Shown here one piece after another: positions 1 to 8,114 of a stretch of DNA of 64,000 nucleotides. A model generated the notes under the pieces. That model did not search any database, was not told the DNA's origin, and worked only from the letters and a program-made list of their open reading frames with translations. Source of the stretch: Pectobacterium wasabiae CFBP 3304 (GTDB lineage: Bacteria > Pseudomonadota > Gammaproteobacteria > Enterobacterales > Enterobacteriaceae); NCBI RefSeq assembly GCF_001742185.1, contig NZ_CP015750.1, positions 4,278,001-4,342,000 of the forward strand, in the 5' to 3' direction. The position numbers were made by a program, and so were the translations under genes. Positions within the stretch are counted from its first letter, which is position 1; each line of letters opens with the position of its first letter.

Positions 1-271
1 ACTCCATCGGCTTATCGATACGGTATAAACGGATATCTACGCCACCATACTGCTCGGCCTCAAAACGGCGGTAATCGCGCCCTGGCGCTTCCAGGCGCAC
101 TTTCGCCACTTCATCCGTGGCAAAGCTGCTGTCAGAAAGCAAAAAGAAGGATTGCTGCGGAACGCTATAATTACTCGCAGGGAGCTCAGCTTCGGCATAG
201 GCCAAGCTCAAGGGAATGAATAGCGCCATCCCTAGCAGCAGTTTTTGACACATACGCGGCAGAATTTTCAT
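1..271 (-). CDS. yfaS: YfaS-like alpha-2-macroglobulin family protein, N-terminal part only
   Basis: Reading the minus strand from the ATG at 271 gives about 90 residues that run off the left edge of the window. They start with a signal peptide ([18 protein letters not shown], then a cleavable LAYAEA stretch). Next comes a beta-rich segment with [10 protein letters not shown] and [14 protein letters not shown], typical of the first macroglobulin-like domain of bacterial alpha-2-macroglobulins. The ATG overlaps the stop of the upstream yfaT as ATGA, so translation is probably coupled. In E. coli yfaA, yfaT and yfaS are neighbours in this order, which supports the name. A periplasmic protease-trap-like role is family knowledge only. 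Confidence 0.75.
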   Translation of the reverse strand, partial: MKILPRMCQKLLLGMALFIPLSLAYAEAELPASNYSVPQQSFFLLSDSSFATDEVAKVRLEAPGRDYRRFEAEQYGGVDIRLYRIDKPME

Positions 272-920
272 CGTGACAGGAAACCTAAGCGATAAATGCC
301 AATGAAGTTGGGGTTCGATTCGTCGGGTATCCATCGGGTGTCCTTCCATTTCATCAATTGTTGCATGCTCACCGCACGCATTCCATTATCTGTCGAACTC
401 GAAGAACCAGTGTGATAGGCGATATAACGCCCCATCCAGATCATCAGATGCTGATCGTCACCCTGGTCAAAAAACAGTAGATCGCCCGGTTGCGCTTGAT
501 TCATGTCGCGGCCAATAAGTTGGCTGTTAAATTGGATCAGCTTGATGGCATCTACATAGGGGCCTTGCTGACCCCCCCTTGCTGCCAACGTTGAGCAAAC
601 TGGCGCTGTTGCGGGCTGATGTCCAGCTCTGGTGGCAGGTAGCGATTAGATAAACCATTCGCCCGCAGCCATTTGCTGTCATGAATTTTCAGGGATTCAT
701 TGGCAGCAAAGCGCACCAGACCGGCGCAGTCCTGCTGATACCAGCGCGCACTTGGCCCTTGGCGTAACTGCTCTTCGGCAATGCGCACGAACCATGAGCG
801 GAATACGTTGGATTGCTCAGGGGTCAGTGGCGCAACCGTCTCAACGGCCAGGCTGCCCCGGCTGAAAAGCATCAGGCTCATTAGGAACAGCAGGCCTAAC
901 GTTGTCGGTTTGACGATCAT
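268..920 (-). pseudogene. yfaT: YfaT-like DUF1175 protein, one-base frameshift
   Basis: Two minus-strand frames (about 920-552, then 588-268) join into one protein of about 217 residues if one base is added to the C7 run at 572-578. The first part has a signal peptide from [12 protein letters not shown] and the text [19 protein letters not shown]. The second has [19 protein letters not shown], with a papain-like or NlpC-like look. DUF1175 proteins are periplasmic and of this length. The ATG at 920 overlaps the yfaA stop as ATGA, and the end overlaps yfaS the same way, so the operon layout is intact. The break is more likely a homopolymer sequencing error than a true mutation. Confidence 0.75.
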
Positions 921-2680
921 AGCTCCTGCCATTTCAGCGGTAGCCACTGCCAATGCTCGTGGATCTTGGTATCCGCAGGCAGGGTTAAGGCATAGCGCTG
1001 TTGCCCAGCCAATGCGCTCAGTTTAGGTAATAACAAGGTTTGAGCCGCGTTATAAAATACCGGTTCGACACTCTTTGGCAGGCTGGCAAACACTTCCTGC
1101 TTAAATAACCCAGACAGGGCTTCAGGAGCCATGTAAACCGGCACCACGGCCTGTTGTGGTAATACGTCCGCCAGCGGTGGGAAATTTTTATCCAGCGTTT
1201 GCAGCGCTTTATTCACCAGTTTGTCATCCAGAGAAAACATCAGCATCTGACCATGTCGCGCCAGGCTGACGCGGAAGAACTGGTTCCCCAGCAGGCTCTC
1301 AGGATCCTTGGCTTCACTTTGCGGATATTGGCCATAACGCGAGCTGGCTTCTCGCTGCCACAGGTGGCCCTGCCCCTTACTAGTAGATTCAACCGGAATC
1401 GGTTGTTTCTCTCTGGCGCCGATCACTTTGGTAAACATGCCTGTCAGGGTCTCATCAGTTTGTGCATCCGCAGTTTGTGCTAACTGGCTGACAAATAGTG
1501 GCGAATACAGATGAGAATCAGGATACCAGCACAGCCCACTGACCCCGTTTAATGCCAATGGGAAGGCTGCGGCTTTGTTGCCGTCAATGGCGTCGATGGC
1601 GTCGATACGCTGGAACAAATACTCCGGCACGCTTTGTGACACCGGCAGCGCCACACAGAAGCTGGCCCCGATTGGCATCGATTTCCAGACCGGGTTGAGA
1701 TCAAAACGTGCGTTCTCGCCCTGCTGCTGATCGTTAAGCGCCAGATAGCTTTGCCAGCCTTGCTGGCCCATTTCGACACGGACACCGGCAAATGCTGGGA
1801 CAAAACGCTGATAACCAAAACCAAGATAGTTAGCGCTCACTGAAATCCGGTGGGCTAAAGGCGGCGTATTTTTATCGTTGTCCGTCCCTTTATCACCCCC
1901 ACCATCACGGGGCTTCAAACCAAAACTTTCCGGCCAAGGGTTAGCGCCGCTCAGTAATGTGCTGGTGATTTGGGTGGAGTCTTGTGAGGGTGCCTGCTGG
2001 TCATACAGCATAGCGAGATCGGAAAACAGCAACAGATTATCGCCGTGGCTGGCAAAAAACAGCTGCTTATTAGCCCCGTAACGCCATTGATAAACCGGGA
2101 TAGCGTCGCTGCCGACCTTAAGCTGCGAGAAATCGGTGATGCCAAGTTGGGTATCTTCCGCTGCGGCCTTGGCTAATGGCTCCAGCAGGCGCGCCAATCC
2201 GCCTCGTTTGATCACCGCCATAAAGTGATTCAGTTTACCGAGGTCATCATGCCAAAGTGCGATATTGACCGGTTGGTCGAGAAGCGTTTCCAGTAAGTTA
2301 TCGCGCAGGGTCAGATCGTGTTCAAAGGTAATTCTGCGCAGGCTACCGATTAAACCCAATCGATCGGCGTTATTTTCATAGTAAAAAACAAAATCTTCCG
2401 TCAGCGTGTCACGCAAGAAGGGAATAGACAGCAGATCGTTTGGCAGTTTACTCAGCGATGCGCTTTCGATGAGCACGTCAGGATGGTGCAAATCAACTTG
2501 AAGGTTATTTTTCCAAACCAATTCATTGGGTGGCTGAACATTATGATGATCGGCAAACCAAACACGTTGAATGCCCCATGCCACCGCAGAAACAGCCAAA
2601 ATAGCCGTCGCCGCCCAAAGTCCATATTTGATAAAACTCTTCTTTGCGACAGGCGCAACGTTTTTATTTTCAGCGGTCAT
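917..2680 (-). CDS. yfaA: YfaA-like DUF2138 family protein
   Basis: A long minus-strand gene. The open frame extends to 2707, but the ATG at 2680 ([14 protein letters not shown]) gives the usual layout: a short cytoplasmic start, one membrane anchor near residues 14-35 ([19 protein letters not shown]), then a large periplasmic part. Neither possible start has a strong ribosome site. The length (about 587 residues) and the following yfaT and yfaS match the E. coli yfaA locus. Its function is not known. The yfaAT-yfaS proteins are thought to act together around a periplasmic macroglobulin. Confidence 0.75.
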   Translation of the reverse strand: MTAENKNVAPVAKKSFIKYGLWAATAILAVSAVAWGIQRVWFADHHNVQPPNELVWKNNLQVDLHHPDVLIESASLSKLPNDLLSIPFLRDTLTEDFVFYYENNADRLGLIGSLRRITFEHDLTLRDNLLETLLDQPVNIALWHDDLGKLNHFMAVIKRGGLARLLEPLAKAAAEDTQLGITDFSQLKVGSDAIPVYQWRYGANKQLFFASHGDNLLLFSDLAMLYDQQAPSQDSTQITSTLLSGANPWPESFGLKPRDGGGDKGTDNDKNTPPLAHRISVSANYLGFGYQRFVPAFAGVRVEMGQQGWQSYLALNDQQQGENARFDLNPVWKSMPIGASFCVALPVSQSVPEYLFQRIDAIDAIDGNKAAAFPLALNGVSGLCWYPDSHLYSPLFVSQLAQTADAQTDETLTGMFTKVIGAREKQPIPVESTSKGQGHLWQREASSRYGQYPQSEAKDPESLLGNQFFRVSLARHGQMLMFSLDDKLVNKALQTLDKNFPPLADVLPQQAVVPVYMAPEALSGLFKQEVFASLPKSVEPVFYNAAQTLLLPKLSALAGQQRYALTLPADTKIHEHWQWLPLKWQEL

Positions 2681-2840
2681 TCTGGCTGTTCCACACCCAT
2701 CAATCATTATCGCAGCCTACAATGCCGCAACATTAGCGTAAAAGGGATAAAGCAAAACTGTATTAGATATGTGCCAATAGATTAAATCAACCGCTATCCA
2801 TGGGATCCTATGCTCCTACGAGTTAATTGACTGTTCACTT

Positions 2841-2973
2841 GGCTTTGTTGAATAAATCAGAGTTAGCCGACAGGATGGCTCCCGCTGCTACCCTGCTATG
2901 CGATCCTGACGCTGTCCGGCATACCCAACAACGTCATCCGGTTTAGCGCTTTGACCATCGGCATGGCTTCACC
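2841..2973 (-). mobile_element. IS5 family (IS903 group) right-end remnant 1
   Basis: The 18 bases at 2841-2858, GGCTTTGTTGAATAAATC, are the terminal inverted repeat known from IS903-type elements. They are followed by about 115 bp that encode, on the minus strand, the last 25 or so residues of the transposase (GEAMPMVKALNRMTLLGMPD, stop at 2896). The same end occurs again at 5874. No second end or complete transposase is present. The other side runs straight into a lipoprotein gene near 2973, so the element was cut by a deletion. Confidence 0.8.
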
Positions 2974-3462
2974 TAACACTGGGGTGCGCGTTTCTTTGGG
3001 TAGTTCCGGTTTCAATCGTTCTGGCGCAATTTGGCAAACCATACCTGCGATAAGTCCCATCATTGATTCTTTATGAAATGACCCCCATTGCCCTATTTCA
3101 TCCACTATTGCTATTACATCACCAAGTGCATAAGGCTGCGAAAAATAGACCCGTTCGAATACCGCTCTTTCAAGAGAGTCGCAATTGATGACGTTAATAG
3201 CACGGGAGCTCGTAATATAAATATCGGGGTTTTTACTGATTTTTTTACTTTCAGTATAATTATTGATCGTATACAACCGACGAAGACGGTTATTACCTTG
3301 ATAGGATGAGACATTACGCAAGTCCGCAAAGGTCAGAACGTGCTCATCGCTCATAATTTTTATCACTCCTGCCGGAGGATTACTTACATTTTCTTTCTTC
3401 AGTTGGCTGGTGCAGCCAGCCAGCAAAGCGAATACAGCAAATAGCCCAAAATACTTAATCAT
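2896..3462 (-). CDS. Lipoprotein whose C-terminus is replaced by transposase sequence
   Basis: This frame of 188 codons begins with a lipoprotein signal (MIKYFGLFAVFALLAGCTSQ, lipobox LAGC at residues 14-17). About 120 residues of polar sequence of no recognised family follow. From about residue 164 the sequence GEAMPMVKALNRMTLLGMPD is the C-terminus of an IS903-group transposase, also found at 5930-6000, so the native end of the protein is lost. The ATG overlaps the stop of the gene upstream (3459-4067) as ATGA, which makes the two a coupled pair of exported proteins. The function is unknown and the product is probably not native. Confidence 0.6.
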   Translation of the reverse strand: MIKYFGLFAVFALLAGCTSQLKKENVSNPPAGVIKIMSDEHVLTFADLRNVSSYQGNNRLRRLYTINNYTESKKISKNPDIYITSSRAINVINCDSLERAVFERVYFSQPYALGDVIAIVDEIGQWGSFHKESMMGLIAGMVCQIAPERLKPELPKETRTPVLGEAMPMVKALNRMTLLGMPDSVRIA

Positions 3463-4067
3463 TTCTCGCTCCCTACCAGGTCAGGGCGCAGAGACAGTAA
3501 AATCTCATCAGTCACATTACCTTGTACCGAGCATAGTAATTGTGCTTTATCTCCACTGTCGCTTAACAACGCAAGTTTTTCCACACTTCCCTTTGCTGGC
3601 GCAATACCGCTTGCAGCCCCAGAGTTAAGTTTCCACATCTGGTCTCCGGGGCGTTTTATCACAGGATTAGCGAAATACTCATCTCCCGCTTTTTGCCAAT
3701 TTACTTTGGATAAAGCAGCGGCAACCTCTGCGGCTGAACCATCAATAATCAAGCCCCAGAAGTAGTATTTGCCCATTGCTTCTAAATCATTCTGGCGCAT
3801 GAAATAGCCGGAAAGCACTAAGTTGCCAGATTTTACTGGTTGGGAGAACCAGGTAACGTCTCCTCCATTTTTGGGAGGGGTAAACCAGGCTTGATGTTGG
3901 CTATTAGTCTTCAACTGGGCAGATCCGATGAATGCTTTCTGCTGGACATAAAGTTCGCTGAAGAAACGATTATCACAATGCAATAAACTTTCCTGGAGAG
4001 ATTCTGCCTGCACCGACCCCATCACGCTTAATGTCAGCAAGGTGAAAGGAAAAACCACACGTTTCAT
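3459..4067 (-). CDS. Exported protein of unknown function
   Basis: A 202-residue product with a clear Sec signal peptide (MKRVVFPFTLLTLSVMGSVQA then ESLQ), so it is periplasmic or secreted. The mature part carries two cysteines (near residues 31 and 181) that could form a disulphide. It reads as a compact mixed fold with FYMRQNDLEAMGKYYFWGL-like segments, and I cannot assign a family. The stop overlaps the start of the lipoprotein gene at 3462. The layout of periplasmic protein plus lipoprotein next to T6SS and Rhs debris would fit an immunity pair, but nothing in the sequence proves that. An 81-bp AT-rich gap separates it from the divergent gene at 4149. Confidence 0.6.
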   Translation of the reverse strand: MKRVVFPFTLLTLSVMGSVQAESLQESLLHCDNRFFSELYVQQKAFIGSAQLKTNSQHQAWFTPPKNGGDVTWFSQPVKSGNLVLSGYFMRQNDLEAMGKYYFWGLIIDGSAAEVAAALSKVNWQKAGDEYFANPVIKRPGDQMWKLNSGAASGIAPAKGSVEKLALLSDSGDKAQLLCSVQGNVTDEILLSLRPDLVGSEK

Positions 4068-4148
4068 AAAGTATCCTTACCATTTAAATAAAATCATAAC
4101 GTTAGACCGATTTTCAGATTATTTTAAATATCAGAAAACACAAGCAAG

Positions 4149-4778
4149 TTGACAGGGATCGTGAAAAACGAGCATATAATGATATTACAGTCGCTGTTTT
4201 CGGAAAAACGCCCAAAATTGACTACGATCTATACTGCACAGTTTCTCGATGCTAACGTTCATCCTGAAAGCACCATTCTCAGAATCGATATCAACCCGTT
4301 TCCTCGTGGTGCCAAGAAGCGACAGAGCGTTCTCATCTGCAAGAATGATGAGCCCGTAGTCGTTCTTTGTATTTACGTTGAGGTTGATGATAACGGTTAT
4401 TTGCTCGAGCAGTGTTTTCGCGAACTTCTTCTTAACGAAAATAAGATTGCATTATTGTATGGTCAGCATGTTCACCTATTCGACACCGTATCGTATGAAG
4501 TAAAAAGCCTATATTTGCACGATTATGTTGGTCATCTGTATCCCATTCCAGACATCGATTCAGGCGTGCTTAGCGACACCTTTCTTGTCACGACATTCTT
4601 ATACACGTTTCTCATTCACGTAGACTCTGGAATCATCTGGCAATCAAAGCAATGCGCTATTGATGGCGTGATTATTGATGAAGTTCAGGGTAATGTGATC
4701 TATGGTTCGGGCGGATGGGAACCATTCCGACTGTCACTCAACACAGGTCATGTTATTAATTCAATCGTTAACAAATAA
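4149..4778 (+). CDS. Hypothetical protein (beta-propeller-like look)
   Basis: A plus-strand frame of up to 209 codons. The TTG at 4149 is unlikely to be the start. GTG at 4161 (just after AGGGA) and ATG at 4179 are better candidates, giving 205 or 199 residues. The protein is soluble, has no signal peptide, and shows repeated strands such as KIALLYGQHVHLFDTVS and VDSGIIWQSKQCAIDG that resemble blades of a small propeller. No family is recognised. A decayed copy of its C-terminal third lies at 55503-55640 with an in-frame stop, so the gene belongs to a family that has moved within this chromosome. A strong terminator follows directly. Confidence 0.6.
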   Translation: MTGIVKNEHIMILQSLFSEKRPKLTTIYTAQFLDANVHPESTILRIDINPFPRGAKKRQSVLICKNDEPVVVLCIYVEVDDNGYLLEQCFRELLLNENKIALLYGQHVHLFDTVSYEVKSLYLHDYVGHLYPIPDIDSGVLSDTFLVTTFLYTFLIHVDSGIIWQSKQCAIDGVIIDEVQGNVIYGSGGWEPFRLSLNTGHVINSIVNK

Positions 4779-4813
4779 AAAACAGGAAGGATCGATAAGA
4801 TTCTTCCTGTTTT
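4779..4813 (+). terminator. Rho-independent terminator after the 4149 gene
   Basis: An 11-bp perfect stem, AAAACAGGAAG at 4779-4789 with CTTCCTGTTTT at 4803-4813, and a 13-base loop. The right arm ends in TTTT. It starts immediately after the TAA stop at 4776-4778. The A-run on the left also lets it work for minus-strand transcripts. Confidence 0.8.
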
Positions 4814-5208
4814 GATTAAATACCTAACATGCGGGTCAACCTTAGTAAAAATTCTCGTCAAGCATAATTTTCATTTGAATAATAATTACCTCCTATTCTA
4901 TTTCACTATGAAAAATTTTAAAAATCATGATTATTAATATTAAAATAATGAACCGCCGAACATTTAATCAATGGGGGGCTATCATGAAATATATTATTTT
5001 TTAACTTGATGGCCAGTTCGGGTTTAACCACTTATTCTGATTTTTAATTTCAATCAGACATATTGAGTTAATAATTAATTGAAAAAATTGAGGTGGTGAA
5101 TAACTAACCCCCATCTCTACCTTTCAAAATCAGAGTGAAATTTTACTCTCTAAAAATTAGGAATAGCCTCTTAATTTTTAAATAGTATATTTTTCAGAGC
5201 CTGTTCTT
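4814..5208. other. AT-rich gap without a recognisable gene
   Basis: About 395 bp of AT-rich sequence rich in runs of A and T. No open frame with a ribosome site or a recognisable protein segment was found on either strand. It ends at a short rhs fragment (5209-5241). It may be decayed DNA from an older rhs cassette. Confidence 0.5.
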
Positions 5209-5241
5209 GGAAGTAGTAGCACTGCCAGTTGAGCGGCACGA
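5209..5241 (-). pseudogene. rhs N-terminal fragment
   Basis: The stretch GAAGTAGTAGC.CTGCCAGTT followed by GAGCGGCACG matches 11402-11433 in the intact rhs gene apart from one base. On the minus strand it encodes the VPLNWQ.YYF motif at the start of the Rhs core. It is a 33-bp relic that stands alone, with no rhs sequence on either side, and marks a past recombination. Confidence 0.7.
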
Positions 5242-5301
5242 ATTCCGTGCTCTACCTTCCCCCTCTATTTATAAATGTTATGACTCACAGGCCACCCAGA
5301 T

Positions 5302-5685
5302 TTATTCATATTGTTTTAACTCGTCTTGCAATAGTTCATTCAATTTAGATGGGATTATTATAATGCCATTTTTCTTATCTACAGGGAAAATAAGAATATC
5401 AACACCATCCTTTTCCAACCCAGGGATCCATTTATCTAAAAAATAATACAAGTCTATTTCTTTAGGTGAAAGTTCATATTGATGTTTTGTATTGTAATCT
5501 ATTGAAAATTCTTCTTCCGGCCAAATAGGGAATATCCTCTTTCCATCTTTGGTTGACAAATGCAACCAACCATCATTCCCATAACTTCCCCAGACTTGTT
5601 CAAAGTCGGCTACTTTTCTGACAAAATAGCTGAGCCTATCTTCTGAAGTTAAAGAATTTACATTTTCAATTTTAGAATTATTCAT
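5302..5685 (-). CDS. DUF2750 family protein, candidate Rhs immunity protein
   Basis: A 127-residue acidic cytoplasmic protein with the family pattern RLSYFVRKVADFEQVWG, then GDGWLHLSTKDGKR-like text, FPIWPEEEF, and a C-terminal DGVDILIFPVDK. The second copy at 7233-7640 shows the same blocks (YFIKRVADWESAW, LPLWPAKEY, AVDLVIFMSP), so the two are diverged paralogues. AAGGA lies ahead of the ATG. It sits 5 bp after a broken toxin tail (5691-5873), the normal order of an Rhs toxin and its immunity gene. The immunity role is inferred from position. DUF2750 itself has no settled function. Confidence 0.7.
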   Translation of the reverse strand: MNNSKIENVNSLTSEDRLSYFVRKVADFEQVWGSYGNDGWLHLSTKDGKRIFPIWPEEEFSIDYNTKHQYELSPKEIDLYYFLDKWIPGLEKDGVDILIFPVDKKNGIIIIPSKLNELLQDELKQYE

Positions 5686-5690
5686 AAATT

Positions 5691-5873
5691 TTAATATCCT
5701 TCGTACTTATGTTCTAGCTTATGAAGATCATTATCTTGCAAATCCGAATGCTCATAAGAATTACCATCTTTTGCTCACTTCCCTCTCCTATGAGCTAAAA
5801 CTTTACCAGGATCTTTAGATCTTCTTGAATTACCCGGTAAACGGATAGTTCTTCGATTTTTGTTACGGATGTG
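5691..5873 (-). pseudogene. Orphan polymorphic-toxin C-terminal tail
   Basis: In frame on the minus strand, ending at TAA 5691-5693, the bases encode HIRNKNRRTIRLPGNSRR, SKDPGKVLAHRRGK, an in-frame TGA at 5775-5777, then AKDGNSYEHSDLQDNDLHK. The basic, His-rich text is what one expects from the end of a nuclease-type Rhs C-terminal toxin. It stops at the IS end at 5874 and lies 5 bp upstream of the DUF2750 gene. The TGA and the missing upstream part make it inactive. I cannot name the toxin family. Confidence 0.5.
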
Positions 5874-6456
5874 GGCTTTGTTGAATAAATCAGAGTTAGC
5901 TGACAGGATGGCTCCCGCTGCTACACCTGTTATGCGATCCTGACGCTCTCCGGCATACCCAACAACGTCATCCGATTGGGCGCTTTGACCATCGCCATCG
6001 CTTCCCCCACCTGCGCGTCATCGTCCCGCAGGCTCAGATGGCCACCCAGCAAGGTCTTGAGGCGGAATATCGCCGTTTCCGCTACCGAACGCCAGTGGTA
6101 GCCCACTTTCTTTTTCCAGACGTCATTGCTCCCGCTCAGATGCTGATCCGCCACCGCGTGGTTACGCTCATGGTATTTGCCCGGCCAGTATTGCGCTCCA
6201 CTTCGGGGCGGGATAAGTGACCTGATTTTTTCCTCAGCAAAGCATCATGGCAGTCGCGCGAGTCATAAGCGCCGTCTGCCGAGGCTTCCTTGATTTTCCG
6301 GTGCGTCTGGTTAATCAAACCCGGTAATGCCTGCGCATCTGTCGTACCTCTGAGCGATAAATCGGTACAGATAATCTCGTGTGTCGCACTGTCTGCGGCC
6401 AGATGAAGCTTGCGCCACACCTGGCGTCTGTCATCCCCATGCTGTCTGACTTTCCT
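5874..6456 (-). mobile_element. IS5 family (IS903 group) remnant 2 with partial transposase
   Basis: The terminal repeat GGCTTTGTTGAATAAATC lies at 5874-5891. Inside it on the minus strand are the C-terminal two thirds of a DDE transposase. One frame (about 6456-6220) reads VRQHGDDRRQVWRKLHLAAD and SADGAYDSRDCHDALL. The next (6154-5930) reads VWKKKVGYHWRSVAETAIFR and ends RMTLLGMPESVRIA. The frames join if the run of six T at 6226-6231 had one more base, giving LRKKIRSLIPPRSGAQYWPG. The N-terminal third and the other IS end are missing, replaced by an rhs fragment. Confidence 0.8.
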
Positions 6457-6566
6457 GGTGTGGCGGGCACCGTTTTCATTGATGAGCGCCGTCAGGCGAC
6501 GCGCGTGGTCGTACTCGTAACCGACCTGATGCCCAAGTGCATCCGTGCGTGTCAGCGGCGGGCCAT
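6457..6566 (-). pseudogene. rhs core fragment joined to the IS remnant
   Basis: About 110 bp nearly identical to 9907-10016 in the intact rhs gene. On the minus strand it encodes PLTRTDALGHQVGYEYDHAR and RLTALINENGARHT. Its left end continues in frame into the transposase (NGARHT then RKVRQHG). The junction bases GGTG are shared by both, which suggests illegitimate recombination at microhomology. Confidence 0.8.
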
Positions 6567-6613
6567 TTAGTGGTCGTGCGGCAACCCTCAATGGCGATGG
6601 TCTTGTCATTCTC
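6567..6613 (-). pseudogene. vgrG C-terminal fragment
   Basis: About 47 bp match 24859-24905 inside vgrG2 with few changes. On the minus strand they encode SVENDKTIAIEGCRTTT, compared with SVENDNTIAIEGCCTTT in VgrG2. The fragment lies directly against the rhs fragment on one side and a symE-like tail on the other. Confidence 0.7.
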
Positions 6614-6625
6614 TACGGAGTTACT

Positions 6626-6728
6626 TGATCCAGTCATCATAAAAGAATCGGGGTTTATCACTGGCATGCCGATAACCGTGACCGTCGAGCGAGGCAAACT
6701 GGTGATTGAGACGGAGATTAATCTCTGA
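6626..6728 (+). pseudogene. SymE-like toxin, C-terminal remnant
   Basis: The plus strand reads LLDPVIIKESGFITGMPITV then TVERGKLVIETEINL and TGA at 6726-6728. The pattern xxxGFxTGxPVxVxVxxGxLVI is the C-terminal AbrB-like segment of SymE-family proteins, which are common beside enterobacterial rhs genes. Only the last 34 codons are present, with no start codon or antisense SymR promoter, so it is a dead fragment. The opposite orientation to its neighbours agrees with its being carried in with other debris. Confidence 0.55.
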
Positions 6729-6796
6729 CGACGCACACGATAAATAGCAGGTAAAATAAAATCGGAAGGATCGTTGGGGTGTATTCCGGTTTATTA

Positions 6797-7144
6797 TTAT
6801 TTCTGGCTAAATCTGCTTATCCATCCATCTTTCGTAAATAACTCGCCAGATAATCCATCGCTTATTTCATTAACATTAATATCTGACACCAGTATATTTT
6901 TATCTTCATCTTCTTCAAACATAAATAGAAAGTTAAATATTGTATTATCAATGCTTTCAGTAACTAAAACTTTAATTATATTTTTTTGCTCCTCGTCAAA
7001 TCCTGACAATAAATCATGTAACTCTATGGCTCTTTGTGACTTCAGTGTACCTAATTGAATTTTTTCGAATTTATCAAGCGAACGGTCACGAACCATACGC
7101 ATAGTTGCAGAACCAAAATCATCCAATATATCTTTATCAGTCAT
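6797..7144 (-). CDS. Small acidic protein, candidate orphan immunity
   Basis: A 115-residue acidic, mostly helical protein starting MTDKDILDDFGSATMRMVRD, with LHDLLSGFDEEQKNIIKVLV in the middle and ELFTKDGWISRFSQK at the end. AGGG precedes the ATG. It has no membrane segment and no recognised family. Its size, acidity, low GC and place in a row of toxin/immunity debris downstream of rhs fit an orphan Rhs immunity gene, but no toxin piece lies directly before it. The 88-bp gap to the DUF2750 gene allows one transcript. Confidence 0.55.
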   Translation of the reverse strand: MTDKDILDDFGSATMRMVRDRSLDKFEKIQLGTLKSQRAIELHDLLSGFDEEQKNIIKVLVTESIDNTIFNFLFMFEEDEDKNILVSDINVNEISDGLSGELFTKDGWISRFSQK

Positions 7145-7232
7145 AGATGCACCCTATTTTCATCAAGGAATAGCAGAGGATTTCATTAAGATCACTTTTA
7201 TTTTAGTTGCTAACATAAAAATCCTGAGGCAC

Positions 7233-7640
7233 TTACGAAAAAATAACCCACTCATATTTCTCACATTCCGCAAGAAAATCTTTCAAAACATTCTTTGCCG
7301 TTAGTGTAGGAGCATTTATTTCATTTGGAGACATAAATATAACAAGATCTACTGCGTCTTCGATCAGTTGTGGTAACAATTCGTCAAGTAACTCGTCAAG
7401 AGATATTTCTTTTAATTGCAGACTATCCCAATTACCCTTGGCACTAATTTGAGCATATTCTTTTGCTGGCCAGAGTGGAAGGTAGATTCTACCATTGTCA
7501 TCCTCACTGGTGATATAGCCACCGTCATCACCTAAAGTCCATGCCGACTCCCAATCGGCTACACGCTTAATGAAATAAATATACCGATCTTTCGCAGGCT
7601 TACTGGACATAACTTCAATTTCTTTAGCCGAAACTTTCAT
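7233..7640 (-). CDS. DUF2750 family protein, second candidate immunity gene
   Basis: A 135-residue acidic protein with the DUF2750 blocks KDRYIYFIKRVADWESAWTL, GGYITSEDDNGRIYLPLWPA and DAVDLVIFMSPNE, ending EKYEWVIFS. AAGGA stands eight bases before the ATG. It is a diverged paralogue of 5302-5685. It follows, by 22 bp, a short coding fragment (7663-7839) that looks like the end of another toxin gene, so this is again a tail-plus-immunity layout. The function as immunity is inference from position. Confidence 0.7.
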   Translation of the reverse strand: MKVSAKEIEVMSSKPAKDRYIYFIKRVADWESAWTLGDDGGYITSEDDNGRIYLPLWPAKEYAQISAKGNWDSLQLKEISLDELLDELLPQLIEDAVDLVIFMSPNEINAPTLTAKNVLKDFLAECEKYEWVIFS

Positions 7641-7662
7641 TTTAATTCCTTAACAACCTAAT

Positions 7663-7839
7663 TCACGTTTGTTTTACATTTATTACTAACTCTGAGTTTA
7701 TTTTTTCTTCCTCCCCCATCGTAACAATGCTGTTCACGAATCTGGGGCTCAGAATAATTGTAATCAAATCCTTTGCTGATTCATATCCTGCGTGACCCAA
7801 CCTCTGAATAGCCGAAAGGATCGCTGGGATCGCCTCCAA
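7663..7839 (-). pseudogene. Short coding fragment before the second DUF2750 gene
   Basis: A minus-strand frame of 58 codons beginning at a TTG (7839), after two in-frame stops. It reads LEAIPAILSAIQRLGHAGYE, SAKDLITIILSPRFVN and SIVTMGEEEKINSELVIN, stop at 7663. Residue use looks like real protein. It is too short and has no ATG, so it is most likely the last part of a displaced Rhs toxin or another immunity gene. The family is not recognised. Confidence 0.4.
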
Positions 7840-7854
7840 ATTATATTAGATAAT

Positions 7855-8091
7855 TTAATTTTTCAGTAAATCAGTTAATTCACTGAAACTCATTTCAATA
7901 TTGGGATACTCATCATCTTCAACATAATATTCTAGCAAGACAGTTTTAGATGAGAAATCGTATGTCAAATATACAAGATTTAATCTAATTATCTTCTTAC
8001 CTTCGGTCTGAATATTGTCAAGGATAAGATTTTTTATCTTATCACTATGGGAAATTGATTCATTTAGAGATATTAGTGTATTTTTTTTCAT
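7855..8091 (-). CDS. Candidate immunity protein for the Rhs toxin
   Basis: A 78-residue acidic protein, MKKNTLISLNESISHSDKIK at the start and YYVEDDEYPNIEMSFSELTD near the end. It begins 23 bp after the Rhs toxin stop at 8115, where the cognate immunity gene of an Rhs effector normally lies. It has no signal peptide, so it would act in the cytoplasm, as expected for a nuclease toxin. No family is recognised. The assignment rests on position, size and charge. Confidence 0.6.
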   Translation of the reverse strand: MKKNTLISLNESISHSDKIKNLILDNIQTEGKKIIRLNLVYLTYDFSSKTVLLEYYVEDDEYPNIEMSFSELTDLLKN

Positions 8092-8114
8092 ATCAAAAAG
8101 TTAACTCATTCAAG

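Noticed and set aside
572..578. Programmed frameshifting at the yfaT run
   Set aside because: The run lacks the slippery heptamer and downstream structure expected of a programmed -1 site. The same one-base loss in other unrelated genes makes a sequencing error a better explanation.
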